Below are positions 45,609-57,885 of a stretch of DNA of 64,000 nucleotides, piece after piece. Where the stretch lies: contig CM065328.1 of assembly GCA_033032175.1 (NCBI GenBank), positions 8,184,690-8,248,689 on the forward strand. Reading direction: 5' to 3'. How positions within the stretch are numbered: position 1 is the stretch's first letter; every line of letters begins with the position of its first letter. The translations under genes were made by a program, and so were the position numbers. This DNA is from Saturnia japonica (Eukaryota > Arthropoda > Insecta > Lepidoptera > Saturniidae). The notes under the pieces are model-generated. The model made no database searches. It saw nothing but the letters and a program-made list of their open reading frames with translations, and had not been told where the DNA came from.

Positions 45609-48287
45609 TCGACAGGTTGAATCAATAATTTCGGTTTCAGCAGCTACGAGACCGCCTCGCTCCGGGGACTCGTTCCTCGGAGACTGATGATGGAGGCTGT
45701 TCGTCTGGTTCAGGACTTGACTGCTGGACGGCTGGTTCGTGTTCGACACGTCGTTTTGCGTCGCATCAGACCGTGTTGACTGAAACAATATATTTTTTAC
45801 ACTTTCATTTTGTAAATTGTTATTTATTAAAAGAGCTTAAAACAATTATGGCTAATTGGCACAACGTCGATCGTCGCGAGTTTGGATCCCTGCAACAACT
45901 CTCGAGCTTACGGTGAAATAAAACATCGTTAAGCAACGATAACAAGGTGGTAGGGCTCAAGAAACCTTAAGTTGATGTCTGAGCAAGCTATCAATCATCA
46001 TTCTCAACGATTACACACTTTATAAAAACATTTGGCACGACAAACGCCTAAATAGCTTCGTCTATGGTTTTTAGAATGATCTTTGAGAATTTTTATATTT
46101 TGTTTTTTACTACGTGCAATGTTACTATGATACTTAAAACTTAGAGTAGACCAAAATAATAAAATTAATAAATAGAAATTTAATTGTAGATATCGATCGC
46201 TCTTACACATTTAATTTCATTGTTTTTTATTCGTTGTGAATTTTGGTTTCAGCTAATTTATACCCAATTTCAAATAAATTGTTTCATCCTGACGTGGTTA
46301 CCGGTCGATAGTTTACGATCTGTCGATGGTCACCATTGTGTAAGGATTTACTGTGCTGTGTTTCCCTCCTTCTTACAACATCGGCTCCTTTAAGCGTAAC
46401 TTGAAGAGATTTATTAAACAGGCCGGTATGACAGCAGTGACCGCCGTTGGATTTAGGTTTCTCGGTGGTCACCGTTGTATTTGGATTCTACTGTGCTTAC
46501 CATCAGGGACAGTACCATCAATTTGTCGAGCTATTATATAAAAATGGAAAAAAAATACATTTACCGGGATAAAAAGAACCTCATGTGTTAATGCAGTTTA
46601 TAGACTATCCATATGCCAAAGTTCATCCTAATCCTTTTAGCCGTTTTTAAGTGATTGGGTAACAAACATCCATCACATCATCAAGCGAGAGAGAGAGAGA
46701 GAGAGAGAGAGAATTGTTTTTGTATGGGATTTTTTTAAATTATTTTTTTGGAAATTTTAAAGTAATTCCTTAAGTTTACTTCGAATACGCATTTCCACCT
46801 TCTTCCTTTTTGATTATTCTATTTTCAGTTTCTTTGGAAGACAAAATAAAATTTAAATTGATACTATTTTTTGAATAAATTTTTGATGTTGCATTTTTGA
46901 CTTATTTAAAAAAAAAATCATGATAACTCAAAAATGGTTCACTTTTGCATAATTATCGCAAATAGTCACCCGTATCACCTCCTAACGGAAATACGGTGAA
47001 TTACCAATAACCCTGTATATACATTATATATCTATACAAGAATTGCTAACTTAATAGTATTAGATTTGATTATGGAAACAAAACCGTAAAATAAAGTTAT
47101 ATCATTACAGACGACCTGAATCTTCCCAGCGGCCGGTATATCACTATTACACACGTTATTTACACTTAAGCTATCCATAAAAACAGATCGGGGCTTTACT
47201 CGTGACTTCCTCCTTCCAAGTGTTTCATAACTGTCGACCACGTCCTGTACATACTTCTCCTTGAGTGAGGAGTGCCAGTGGTTCTGTATAGCGTTGAGCG
47301 TCCTGAGAAATTAATTATACAGTCAATAAACCAAAGCTATCTTTAAAAAAAAAAATCATTTTAAGCAAGTCATGATATCGAGGTAAGCTTATATTGGAAA
47401 TCCGTCGCCCAGGACCATTGTAAATCTTTACCAGCAGCCGTTGGTCTGCCCTTTACGGTAGTCAATGGACCGAACAGAAAAATAGTCGACTTTTTGGCAC
47501 AGTATAATAATTGTAACAAAATTATTATTTGCTAGCCTATGAATTTATGGCAAATTATTTAATTTTTAATAGGTTGCTGATATGTAAAAATGTTGGAGAA
47601 AATAAAAACACGTCTGACTTGCACACAGTCTGCCATAGAGAAGACAAATATTTTTTAATTGTTTACCAGACAAAATTTGGTATAGTTATAAGTAAACATA
47701 AAATATAAACTATAAATTTAATAAACGTAATATTAACTGTAACTTTCAATTATATTTCAATTGTATTCCTTAATTTATGTTTAATTTATTATCACTATAA
47801 TATTGTTATAAAATAATTTGGTATTACATGAAAACTAGGCTACTGTAACTACTGCTAAAACCATTAGATGGAGCTTATTTTTCAATTATAAAAGAAATAG
47901 TAGAAAATGGTAAATATCAAAGCTCGAACCTGTGGATATTGGATCGATAATGAACTGGTCATAGTCATTCAATTTCACTATTCGTACTGTTTATTAAATT
48001 ACCATCACTGTCGTCTTGTCCTAAAATATACTAAGTATAAGAGAAGTAATCCCCTTACTAAATAAGTTACATAAGATAATATTAGCAACTTAATGTCTAT
48101 AGCTTTGTGTTTCAACATATTAATTTTCCCTTGTCAATGTTAATGTATAAAAAGTAAATTTTGGCACCTTCCAGGTAGTAATTTGGCTATCTTCGTCCAC
48201 TGGCCACTGAATTGCTCATAAGCCTGGCATATCGTACGGTCTTCGTCTTCTGTCCACAATATCTTCGTGAAAGGGCGCCATCTCCCT
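45609..48287 (-). CDS. Myb-like partial gene B: R3 exons and Ser/Gln-rich exon
   Basis: Minus-order exons 48287-48168, 47302-47116 and 45779-45609. Exon 1 encodes the end of R2 and the first two helices of R3 (GRWRPFTKILWTEDEDRTIC, then QWTKIAKLLPGR). It is five codons shorter than in copy A because the R2-R3 linker is deleted. Exon 2 gives the R3 recognition helix (TLNAIQNHWHSSLKEKY) and ETLGRRKSRVK...DSLSVNNVCNSDIPAAGKIQ. Exon 3 is QNDVSNTNQPSSSQVLNQ. Exon 3 has one extra base near its end relative to A and C, changing the phase at its donor. No R1, R2 or start codon was found, so it is partial and perhaps decaying. Confidence 0.72.
45840..46010 (+). repeat. SINE family A copy at a position shared with the paralogue
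   Basis: 'aacaattatggctaattggc', 'gcgagtttggatccctgc' and 'gagcaagctatcaatcatca'. It follows the Ser/Gln-rich exon of B at the same distance as the copy at 50570 follows that of A, so one insertion predates the A/B duplication. Confidence 0.65.
46355..46690 (+). repeat. LINE 3' end and RTE-like tail, then (GA)n
   Basis: 46360-46550 matches the LINE tail family (ccgccgttggatttaggttt, ctcggtggtcaccgttg). 46570-46680 has 'atcctaatccttttagccgt', 'taacaaacatccat', a tail type common in lepidopteran repeats. A (GA)n microsatellite follows at 46686-46712. Confidence 0.6.
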
Positions 48288-48394
48288 CTAAAATATAAAT
48301 CGTAATACCATTAAATGTAACGGAAGTAGCTCTAGCAACTTTAATATATACTGTGTATTGTACTACAGCAAACCCACTGTAGCGATACCTATAC

Positions 48395-48560
48395 TAATAT
48401 AATAAAGCGGACAAGTTTTTTTGTTTGTTTGTTTAAACACTCTAATCTATGGAACTACCGGTCGGATTCGAAAAAATCTATTTTTATATTATAGCAAGAC
48501 TCACGAGGAATAGTGTAGGTTATAATATTACATTAGGGTACAGTTTCTAGCTAGTTTCAA
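48395..48560 (+). repeat. Dispersed repeat with a common lepidopteran-type head
   Basis: 'tactaatataataaagcgga', 'gtttgtttgtttaaacac', 'ctaccggtcggattcgaaaa'. This resembles widespread moth and butterfly SINE/LINE-tail sequence. Between 48560 and 50330 I see no other supported gene or element. Confidence 0.4.
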
Positions 48561-50334
48561 AAATATTGGACTGAATTTTCGACTTTTGATGCCTATATCG
48601 TTATTTTGCGAATCCTGAACCACTGTGCGACACCCTCTTTGAATGACTCGCAACACTGCTCCGCAGCCTCGCTCCGCATCAGTGAACAGGCAACTTAAAG
48701 CAGGTGATAGTCATACCAATTTACTCGGTTCGACGTCCGTCGCATCGGTGACACAAGTGAAGAGAGGAAGCTTTGTGTTATTTAGGATAGGAATCACATC
48801 ACATTGTACCCAACCCTTAACGAGTTAATGTTACACGATCATAAGATTAATGTTAGTAATTTCAATTTACAAATTATGAAATTTTAATTTACTTCGAATA
48901 TATGGTTAAATATTGTACGTATATCGGAGTGTGGTTTTATTATTTTGTCATAGCAACGGATAAATACTTGAAACAAAGTGATGTGATGTGACTAATATCG
49001 GTAAAATTCTTTACCATATTTAATACTAGTATAAAATAAGTAAATCATAGCCAGCGTGGTGTATTATTCACGCGTATTGCTTATGTAAATATCTTTGTTT
49101 TCTGAAGGTATTTAACTTCTACCGTGTGTGAACTGTACACATGTTTTTTTTTCTCTATTTAATCCTAAATATATAAAATTTAAATACAAGTGACTAATCT
49201 TTAATAGAAGGTAGTTATAATAATAATGGCTTGTAAATTTGCTACTATTGGACAAAAACAACAGCATTTTCCCGAGAGACGACAAGGGTTTATTCACTAC
49301 GATGTATTGTAATATTGCGTGGCCATCCGTTTCAGAATCCCTATTTAATGCGCCAAAACTTGTAATACAGGGTCATTTTTCGATAAGGTAGTTTTTTATC
49401 ACAGTGGGGTCCGAAGTAAATATAAAATTATGATTTGAGAATTATTTTTTTCGTAAAACTTAATATTATCTTGAACACACCCAATAAACAACCGTAAATA
49501 GCATGTCTAACGCAAGTACTCATCAGTACCAATATAGTGAAAATTATAAAAAAGATACAGACTGTAGATTTTTTCGAATTTTTAATAAGAATTAGTAAAA
49601 AAGTCAATTTTCTCATAAAACACAAAATAAATTATAACTCTGCAGGGGTTGACCTTAACGACCTCACATAGAACAATTTTTTGCAGCTGATGACCCCATC
49701 TAACCCCTAGCTGCGTTTCATCCACGACTTTTTGGCCATCCTGTATACAATCGAATCGGGAAACTCCTCCTTTAAATTAAGTCGGTAAAAAAAAAAATTA
49801 CAAGAATAATTGTATAGGGGAAGTTATTAGAATTTTGTCAAACATTGGCATGACTTGTATATTAACAAAAAATTAGACACAGGATTTCCTAGCAATATTT
49901 ATTCTTTACTGTTACGTGTATTCACATCACTAATGCTCTGTAAATTAATATTATATCTATGTCATGTTATCTATGGTCTGTTAAAAATATGACGCCTATA
50001 ACCCAAGTAGTGTTTTTCATTTAATGGTAAATTCTGTCAGCAATAATTAAGCATGCTTTACAGCCGGACATGCAACTATCGACATTTACAACCTACACTA
50101 TCATTTATTGTAATAAAATTACATACGTTTTTTCCTTAAAATTATTAGGTTCAATTCTCGACTCGTGTACTTTTTTATTTAAATCTATAAATGCAGTTTT
50201 TGTTATATTGTCGATATCATGGCTCTTTAGAACACAGTTATCTATCTCTAATGGTTTCAGAGTTTTCTTCACTGACCCATTTAAATATTACATCTTGTAT
50301 ACATCAATGTCGAACGCATAACAATAATACTAAC

Positions 50335-53300
50335 TCGACAGATTTAACGACGATTTTGTGTTCAGGTGCTACGAGACCGCCTCGCTCCGGGGACTCGTGC
50401 CTCGGAGACTGTTGCTGGGGGCTGTTCCGCTGGTTCAGGACTTGACTGCTGGACGGCTGGCTCATGTTCGACACGTCGCTTTGCGACGAATCAGACAATG
50501 TTGACTGTGAACAATGCATTTTTTACACTTGATTTTGTAAATTGTTATTTTTAAACAAAGCTTAAAACAATGATGGCGTCCATCGACGCAAGTTCGAATC
50601 CCTGCAATGAGCCTGAGCTTTTGTAAAGGAAAACATCATGATGAAACCATAGCATGGCGGTAGGGCTTTTTGTAGTGCCCGCCTAGATAGCTACCAACCA
50701 CAAGTTGAATGTCTGAGCCTGCTATCAATCATCATTGTCAACAAAGAAGAAAGAGTATAGAAGAAACACAAACAACAAACTTGTATTCAGTCGTGTTCTA
50801 ACACTACAACAGAGTGGTCGTTTATATTATGTCGGTTTTCTTTATGCAAATAAATCGTTTATCATGGTTTATTCTGCACATTTAGAGTGAAAAAACTATA
50901 AGAAATAAAAATATTTAAAATGGATGTATCTAAATAAAATCATAATTATAGAAAAATAAATGGTGGTATGAAACTTCACTATAAGCCAGACAAACCCTAA
51001 CGTCATAGAAATAAAGCTTATTTTATGCTCTCATTATACGTATTATTCAACTATAGTCGTACAAGTTCGTGCGCGACCGTCCAGTTTCCGACAGACATTG
51101 GCGGGGACGAGGTAATATAGACGTCAACGGTGGCAGGTAATTTAGCGGGGAAGGGATTGTAGTTATGTAATGCACTTTAACGTTTTGTGGCAAAACAGCA
51201 CGGCTGATATATTTTCGTTTTTCCATTGTGGTGGTAAAATTGGTTAGGTTGGGTTCGAACAGAGATCTTTAATAACTTAAAATACCACCAATTCCAAAAC
51301 TCCATTGAAATGTAGAAGTCCTAGACAAACATAACCTAAAAACTAAAACTATTTATTTCCGCACATTTTCCTTCACAGGGGATGTACCTCTCACCCTCCC
51401 CCACCTTTTCACATCCTCAAATTCAGCATTTAATCTAAAGTCAAACCCAAATGAGAACTAAAACGATCTTTTGTAACACGTTTTTTTTTTTCTTTTTGTA
51501 ACACGGCACTGTGTCTGATGCTAAGCAAAGTACAATCCAAAAACAACGCAGACGATTGTCGCTGTCATACCGGCCTGGAAATCTCTTGACAGCTGGATAT
51601 ATACCGGCTGATCCCGAAATGTGATAAATTAAAATAAAGTCACTGCGACGAATTTATCATCATGTGCATAATGGCTGCGACCCAGTCTGGTACAGATTAC
51701 CCTACCACCCCGCTTGATTACTGGATATACTCCGGCTGAGTCCAAACACACAAAAAGGTTCTGCGTGCCACTATCACGAGTAATAAGTAAGCCTAATGCA
51801 TGGTTGTCACGATCCCGTCGAAAATAACTGTCTCATTTTATCAACCAGAAATCCTCGAGTCGACTGTATGTATAAAAATTAAAGTAACTTATTGAGTAAT
51901 ATTGATTTATAGATAAAAAGCCTAAAACTATACAAATCTGGAAAAAGTTATTGTTTATTTCTGTTTGTGAGTCACGGGATTAGAAACGGCAATTAGAAAA
52001 CGTGACCGGCACCATTGAGGAAATATGAACGTTTAGGACTCTTGCGTTAATTCGGTGAGTTGACACATTTGGCAGTTCACTTGTAAAATAAATGATGACA
52101 TCACGGGATCATAATGCGGCGTTTCTGTCGCATATTTTTTATCTAAATAAAAAAAAACTTTTTTGGGTGTAATAATGAATTTTTTTTGTTCATATGTATT
52201 ATTTTCAACATAAAAAATGTATAAAACAGTTTTTCAAAAGTTGTCCACTCCCAGATTACCTATAAATTTAATCTATTAAATACTTGAATTCATTATAGAT
52301 GTTATAGCTTTTTAATAGTCAGATGAAAACTGTATTTTACAAAAAAAAACCTTTGGTTAGTAAAATCCTTCTGTTCTTTTACGTTTAATTTCGTTAAATA
52401 TGAGAAACTTAAACTGGTGATTAATTATAATTATTTTGAAGTTGGGTTTCAACAGAGTCTAACGAAAAACGGTCAAATTCACGTTTGTGTTCGCGTAATA
52501 AAGTGATCAAATTCCAATGACTTGAGTATCCCCTTTATCGTTGAAAATAGTACTAGCATTTTAGTGACACAGCATTGTAAATTAAAACCTTAAAAAGGTC
52601 AATAATTTTAAAATTAATGTTATAAGCAAAATAAATCATCGATAAGTAATTCTCGTAACAAAGTGTCGCTACATCTGTATTAGAATAGCATCCACTTTAT
52701 ATCTGCCTTGCAAATAACAACTATAATACTAAAGTAACTCGATCTACAATGTGTTGCATGTTTAATCGCGACATCTAGCGTCACGTGGCAGTGACTGCTG
52801 GGTATTCGAACACTGTTATGAGTCTCGAATGAAAAATGTCTTTAAAGCGATTGCACACAAAACAAAATGAGTCTTATCTCCAAGCAACATAATCTTATTT
52901 TAAAATACAGATTAGTAAACTTAATTTATTTTGGATTTATATTACTTTTGAACTGTGATTGGTGTTGTATTGGTAGTTGTAAGTTGTTTATGGTAATTTG
53001 GCGACATCGTTCGTTTGTGCATGCTGTGTGAATGTGTGTGTATATATAATTTCATACTATGTATATAAAATTGTAGCTTTTTTTAATGATTAATGTTATT
53101 GTTTATATATTTGTTCTTGTATTTGTTTATGTACTATATTAACTAGTCTATCTTTATATTTTAACTATCTCGTTCTTTATTTCTTCCAATCTTTTGTAAG
53201 GTTGACTGGAAGAAATTACTTTAAGCAATAAGGCCGCCTGTTGTTTCTGTTCTGTTATTTTTTTCTACTTTTTATTTTTATTTGTACAGTGTATGTTTGA

Positions 53301-56300
53301 AACAATAAACTATGTTCTATTCTATTCTAAAAATTATAAAAAATCCGCTGGCACTATCACCAGACCCTCGTTACCAAGCCCGATCTATTGGATTCGTCGA
53401 TACAAATCATAAATGAGCCAAAACTCGAGGGTTTTGCTAGCACCCACTGAAGAGTTTCACTATCCACCTACTGGGTCCATCATCAGATCAACTCCAAGAT
53501 ACTAAATTACAGTGTTTTTATTCAAATTGCATACTATATCATATAACAACTTTCATTTCGATACGATAATCATAAGTAGGTTAAAATTGACTACTAAAAT
53601 TTTATTGCATAGTTTGTTAGTAAAAGTGAAGTTAATAAAATACTGTTCAAAAAATATGATTTTTTTAAACATTATAAAACCAATAAATCGAAGGAATCGA
53701 AAATTCTAATATTATACAAACCGTACTGTACCGGCGGGTTTACATTTAATTCATTAGTAGTTAATGTAAATAATGTTATACATGAGAAAACATGTCTAAA
53801 GTACCTGTTTTTTATTTGCCTACATAAGCAGAAAGCCAAAATAAATAAAGTATGTACCTATTTGAAATGTGTAATGCAAAACGTTCTTATGATGAGTAAA
53901 CGTATAATGTATGTACATTTAATGTTTTTGTTGTAACATCCGGGACTTCTTATGATAAATAAAATATTATATAACGTTTTTTGGTGTTTTAAAAACTTAA
54001 AGCGCATTTACTGAAAAATATTAAAAATTGAGTTCGTTTACATACTTTTTAAGAAGCAAAACTTTTTTTAGTTTTGGTTTCGGCTAATATGTTTAAAACG
54101 TATACAAAATCGCAGCATTATTTACCCAATTTCATATCCACTCACTCCACTACTTTAGGACCACCATATTACCATTAAGAACAGAACCGTCAATTTTCCG
54201 AACTACTGGCAAAAAATCACTTATATCTTACTAGCTTCTGCCCGCAACTTCGTCTGCGCGGACAAGAGAATCCGCGAGTTGACTGTATGTTTAAAAATTT
54301 AAGTAAATAATTGAGTAATATTGGTATAGGCCAATAGACAATATAGATAAAAAGGCTAAAACGAGACAAATCTGGAAAAAGTAATTGTTTATTTATTATT
54401 TTAAGTTATTGCTGTTTGTTGTTTATTTTTTCCCCTTTGTAAAATTAATATTTTTTGTCTGCGAGTTACGTGAACTGAAACGACGATTAGAAAATGTGAC
54501 GTCACCATTCAGGAAATATGAACATTACTCTTGCGGAAGTTGTAACATTTGGCACTGTTATCATATAAAATGATGTTGTCACGGGACCATAATGCCGCGC
54601 TTTTGTGGCGTATTTTTTATTTACATTAAAAATGTTTTTAAATCACATTATATTGTGTATTAATGAAAAAAAAATTCATAACGAATATTTTCAACATTTA
54701 TAGTATTTAAAACAATTTTTCTAAAGTTATCAACTCTCGTATTGGGTTTAGTTACCATTAACCATAGTTTACGGTAACCTACATCTCGGCACGAACTAAA
54801 AAGTTCTCTATGACTTATCTTTGTCGTACCGTGAAGCTATGGAGTCTTCTCCCAGCTTACGACATCGTCTCCTTGAAGCGTATTGTGAAGAGATATTTAT
54901 TCAGATCGATATTACAGCGGAGAATACCGATGGATTTTGAAGTCTCGGTGGTCGCCGGTGTTTGGACTGTACTGTGCTTACTATTAGAGTCAGTACTATC
55001 AATGTGCTAAGCTATTATAAAAAATGACATTTACTGGGATAAAAAGTATCATATGACGTGTTAATCCAGGCTATACACTATCTGTGTGCCATCCTAATCC
55101 TTTTGGCTGTTTTTGCGTGATCGAATAACAAACACCCAAATATTCACACTTATAATATTAGTAGGATTTCCTCTATGTAACCACACTAAGACTGAACGCT
55201 ATTTGATTGACATAGGCGTTACTTTGCCGAAATCCATCCTAATTGATTTAGAACGCTATTTGGAACGGCGTATATTCCCAACAACATCTTTCACACCGAA
55301 ACCTAAGAAACAATCCTGCTCGTATGACTTTGCACAAGTTCTACACAAGTTGTAACCAGAGTCTACAAATAAATAACTATTAAGGGAAACAAAAATGTTA
55401 AATAAAACCACATCATTATAGGCGACCTGAATCTTCCCAGCGGCCGGTATATCACTATTACACACGTTATTTACACTTAAGCTATCCATAAAAACGAATA
55501 GGAGCTTTACTTGCGACTTCCTCCTTCCAAGTGTCTCCAAATTATCGACCAAATCCGGTTCGTACTTCCTCTTGACTGCGACGTGCCAGCGGTTCCTTAT
55601 TGCGTTGTACGACCTGAGGAATTAATTATACAGTCAATTAACCAAAGCCATCTGTAAAAAAAATCATCGTAATAAAGTCATGATAGAGTGGTAAGTTTAT
55701 ATAGTAAATCCGTCGCTAAGGATCCTTGTATATCTTTACCACGTTCTGCCCTTTACGGTAGTTAATGAAGTCCAAAATAAATAATCTAAAAATAAATAAG
55801 TCGTTTAGAATCCCAAAAAAACGCACGATTTTTACCTAAAAGTATAAAATATAATGAGTCGCGGAAACCGTCTTTATCCAGCCAGATCTGCGATCTGGTT
55901 AATATTTCGACTCGAAAGCTGTGTAAAACAGCCTTTTAAAATCACTTTTAAATAATTACGTTACAAAATCTGCGAATAAAGTTATATTAAATTTTCACAA
56001 AGGGATTTAGCCAATTTTGTTCTGCGACTCCTCATATTGTATTACTAGCAAATAGATTAAACAAATCGTCATATTTTATGAACCTTTGACAGGTCTCAGT
56101 GATATTAATCGATATACCCATTGTTCTCAATATTACTATCGTACGTTTTGTGTGTTTCATAATAATTAAAATTAAATGCGGATTTTGATTTCGTATTCAA
56201 TGGCCGTGCTTCTTCTAAGAAAATTGAGATACGAATGATAAAATTCTCGAAAATTATACCGCAGTGCCCGTACATAAATCTATTTTAATTTCTCGATGCG

Positions 56301-57294
56301 CTTTAAAAAGCGCAACGCAATTCGCGCTAATACTCAGTGATCACGTAACTTTTAAAGTAAAATTTTTGAAAGTTACAAATTGACAGTATATTGAACCAAA
56401 GTTAGAAAAAAAAATGTAGTAAGTAAATAGTAGATTTCAAAGCTCGAATTTGTGGTTGATGGATATTGTTACGACCTGTTACAACCCGATTAAAAAGACA
56501 GAAAAATCCTGTTCCCGAAATATCTTGAAGCAACTACATACTTCGAAATAATGTTCACGTCGTAAACAACCGCGGCGCATGTTTGTGTAAACATCGCAGT
56601 TTACACACACATGTATAGGGCTTATCACCTCGATTACGTCATCGAGTAGGCATAGCAACTAAACGTCGAGAAAGTTAGTGATGATTCACGATTTTTCTGC
56701 GATCGTTTAGTGTAGGTATTTAAGCGGCTCTGGCGCGGCGCCGAGGCAGTTCAGTTTGGAATTATAAAGCGATAACAACTAGCGATAAAAGAAGCGAAAC
56801 CACAGTGAAATAAATAACAGTGTTGGGAGTTCGTGAAATTTATAACTGTGTGGATTTCGAATAAAACTTCTTCATGTCAATCATCGGCATTTTTATTACC
56901 CACGAGTGTAACAATATTAATCTGGTCGTAGTCATTCGGTTTCCACATATCGCGTACTGTTTGTTGAATTATCGTCACTGTCGTCTTGTCTTAAAATGTA
57001 CTAAGCATATGAGAAGTAATCTTCTTACTAAATAAGTTACATAAGATAATATTAGCAACTTAATATAATATCTATAGCTTTGTGTTTCAACAGAATAAAA
57101 AGAAGCGAAAACACGTTTTCCCTTATCACTGTTAAAGTTTAAAAATAAAAAATTTGTACCTTCCCGGTAGTAATTTGGCTATCTTCGCCCATCGGTTACC
57201 GAATTTCTTATGAACTCTGTATATCATAAGGTCTTCCTCTTCTGTCCACGCCGTCTTCTTTATCGACGGTTTGATATGGTCGTGCCATCTCACT
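50335..57294 (-). CDS. Myb-like partial gene A: R3 exons and Ser/Gln-rich exon
   Basis: Minus-order exons 57294-57160, 55613-55427 and 50504-50335. Exon 1 reads RWHDHIKPSIKKTAWTEEED, then GNRWAKIAKLLPGR, almost the canonical Myb R2 end and R3 start. Exon 2 continues SYNAIRNRWHVAVKRKYEPD, then ETLGRRKSQVK and DSLSVNNVCNSDIPAAGKIQ. Exon 3 is SQSDVSNMSQPSSSQVLNQR, SPERGGLVAPE. Phases match at both joins. The exon 3 donor is gttagt where B and C have gtgagt. The exon 2-3 intron is 4.9 kb and full of repeats. R1, R2, start and C-terminus were not found; either they lie beyond the right edge or they are lost. Confidence 0.74.
50570..50745 (+). repeat. SINE family A copy
   Basis: 'gcaagttcgaatccctgc' (box B), 'gaaaacatcatgatgaaacc', 'tgtctgagcctgctatcaat'. 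Orthologous in position to 45840-46010. Confidence 0.68.
51050..51125 (+). repeat. Partial copy of the 5.65-kb repeat
   Basis: 'aactatagtcgtacaagttc', 'gtgcgcgaccgtcc', 'attggcggggacgagg' match the left module at 5660-5720. Confidence 0.6.
51490..51800 (-). repeat. LINE 3' tail, inverted copy
   Basis: The complement reads 'ttcgggatcagccggtatat', 'gagatttccaggccggtatg', 'gttgtttttggattgtact'. It belongs to the tail family at 6.9 and 46.4 kb. Confidence 0.5.
51850..52230 (+). repeat. Dispersed repeat family R-ctg, copy
   Basis: 'caaatctggaaaaagttatt', 'gcaattagaaaacgtgac', 'ttgaggaaatatgaacg', 'acgggatcataatgcggcg'. Diverged relative to 54300-54730. From 52240 to 53140 I see only AT-rich sequence. 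Confidence 0.6.
53145..53335 (+). repeat. RTE-type LINE 3' end
   Basis: 'aggttgactggaagaaatta', 'aataaggccgcctgttgttt', ending 'aataaactatgttctattct'. This is the classic shape of a lepidopteran RTE tail. From 53340 to 54235 nothing is recognised apart from AT-rich sequence. Confidence 0.6.
54436..55376 (+). repeat. Segmental duplication block, left copy
   Basis: Nearly identical to 63036-64000. It contains repeat R-ctg, a LINE 3' end (54790-55030: MTYLCRTVKLWSLLPAYDI frame) and an RTE-like tail (55040-55160). It leads directly into the R3 exon of gene A at 55427. Differences include a 12-bp and an 11-bp indel. Confidence 0.88.
56463..56917 (-). repeat. Solo LTR with ATAT duplication
   Basis: The body 56467-56913 (447 bp) begins TGTTACGACCTG and ends GAGTGTAACA, with ATAT on each side. 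It contains 'aggtatttaagcggctctgg' (TATA-like), 'gcagttcagtttgg' and aataaa. It lies in the intron between gene A exons 1 and 2. The matching intron of gene B (about 47940) lacks it, giving an empty site. Strand uncertain: the TATA and aataaa order reads on plus. Confidence 0.8.
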
Positions 57295-57885
57295 CTAGAA
57301 TATAAATCGTCATATCATTAAATGTACGGAATAATATAGCCCATGTATTTATACTAAGGAAAACTCACTGTAGCGATATTTGTATACTGTATTTAAAAGA
57401 AAAAGTAAAAAACTCTTTGTAACCCATTTTTTTGTTTGTTTATCTAACGCTACACAGTATCCTAGAGTTGCCGCCAAAGTATATGTGTTTTATATTACTA
57501 GTAAGAGCGGTTGTCTATAAAAGTAAGTAACTGTTAAATAATTTCAAGTACATATACTTCGTTCATCATAACAAGGGTTATGTTAAACGTTTATTTTAGA
57601 AATGTAGCATAACTGAAATTGAAGTAGATTTTACGATTAAAGAATTCCTCAAAGGAACTTTTTTATAGCATTTCCTTTATTTCGAACATCATTTTATTCA
57701 TTAAAGAACCGCCAAAAGTGCGCACATAAACTTGGGTCAAGTATAACAAATTGTAAATATAAATTTTAAAGCTTATGTTATTGACAATATAGGTATAGAT
57801 AAATATTTTAAAACTAACATGGAGGTGCGCCATATATTTACAAACTGTTTTAATAACATGTACAGCCGTTAGATTATTTATATTA

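Noticed and set aside
53512..53709. 65-codon AT-rich frame
   Set aside because: Composition-driven chance frame; no family signature.
39021..57294. The Myb-like exons as the missing 5' half of the plus-strand Myb gene
   Set aside because: They lie on the opposite strand and downstream of the Myb stop codon, and some exon types are present two or three times; one normal transcript cannot join them.
57160..57294. SNAPC4 (another multi-Myb protein) as identity of the array
   Set aside because: The RWHDHIKPSIKKTAWTEEED and NRWAKIAKLLPGR wording is that of the classic animal R2-R3 Myb family rather than the SNAPC4 repeats.
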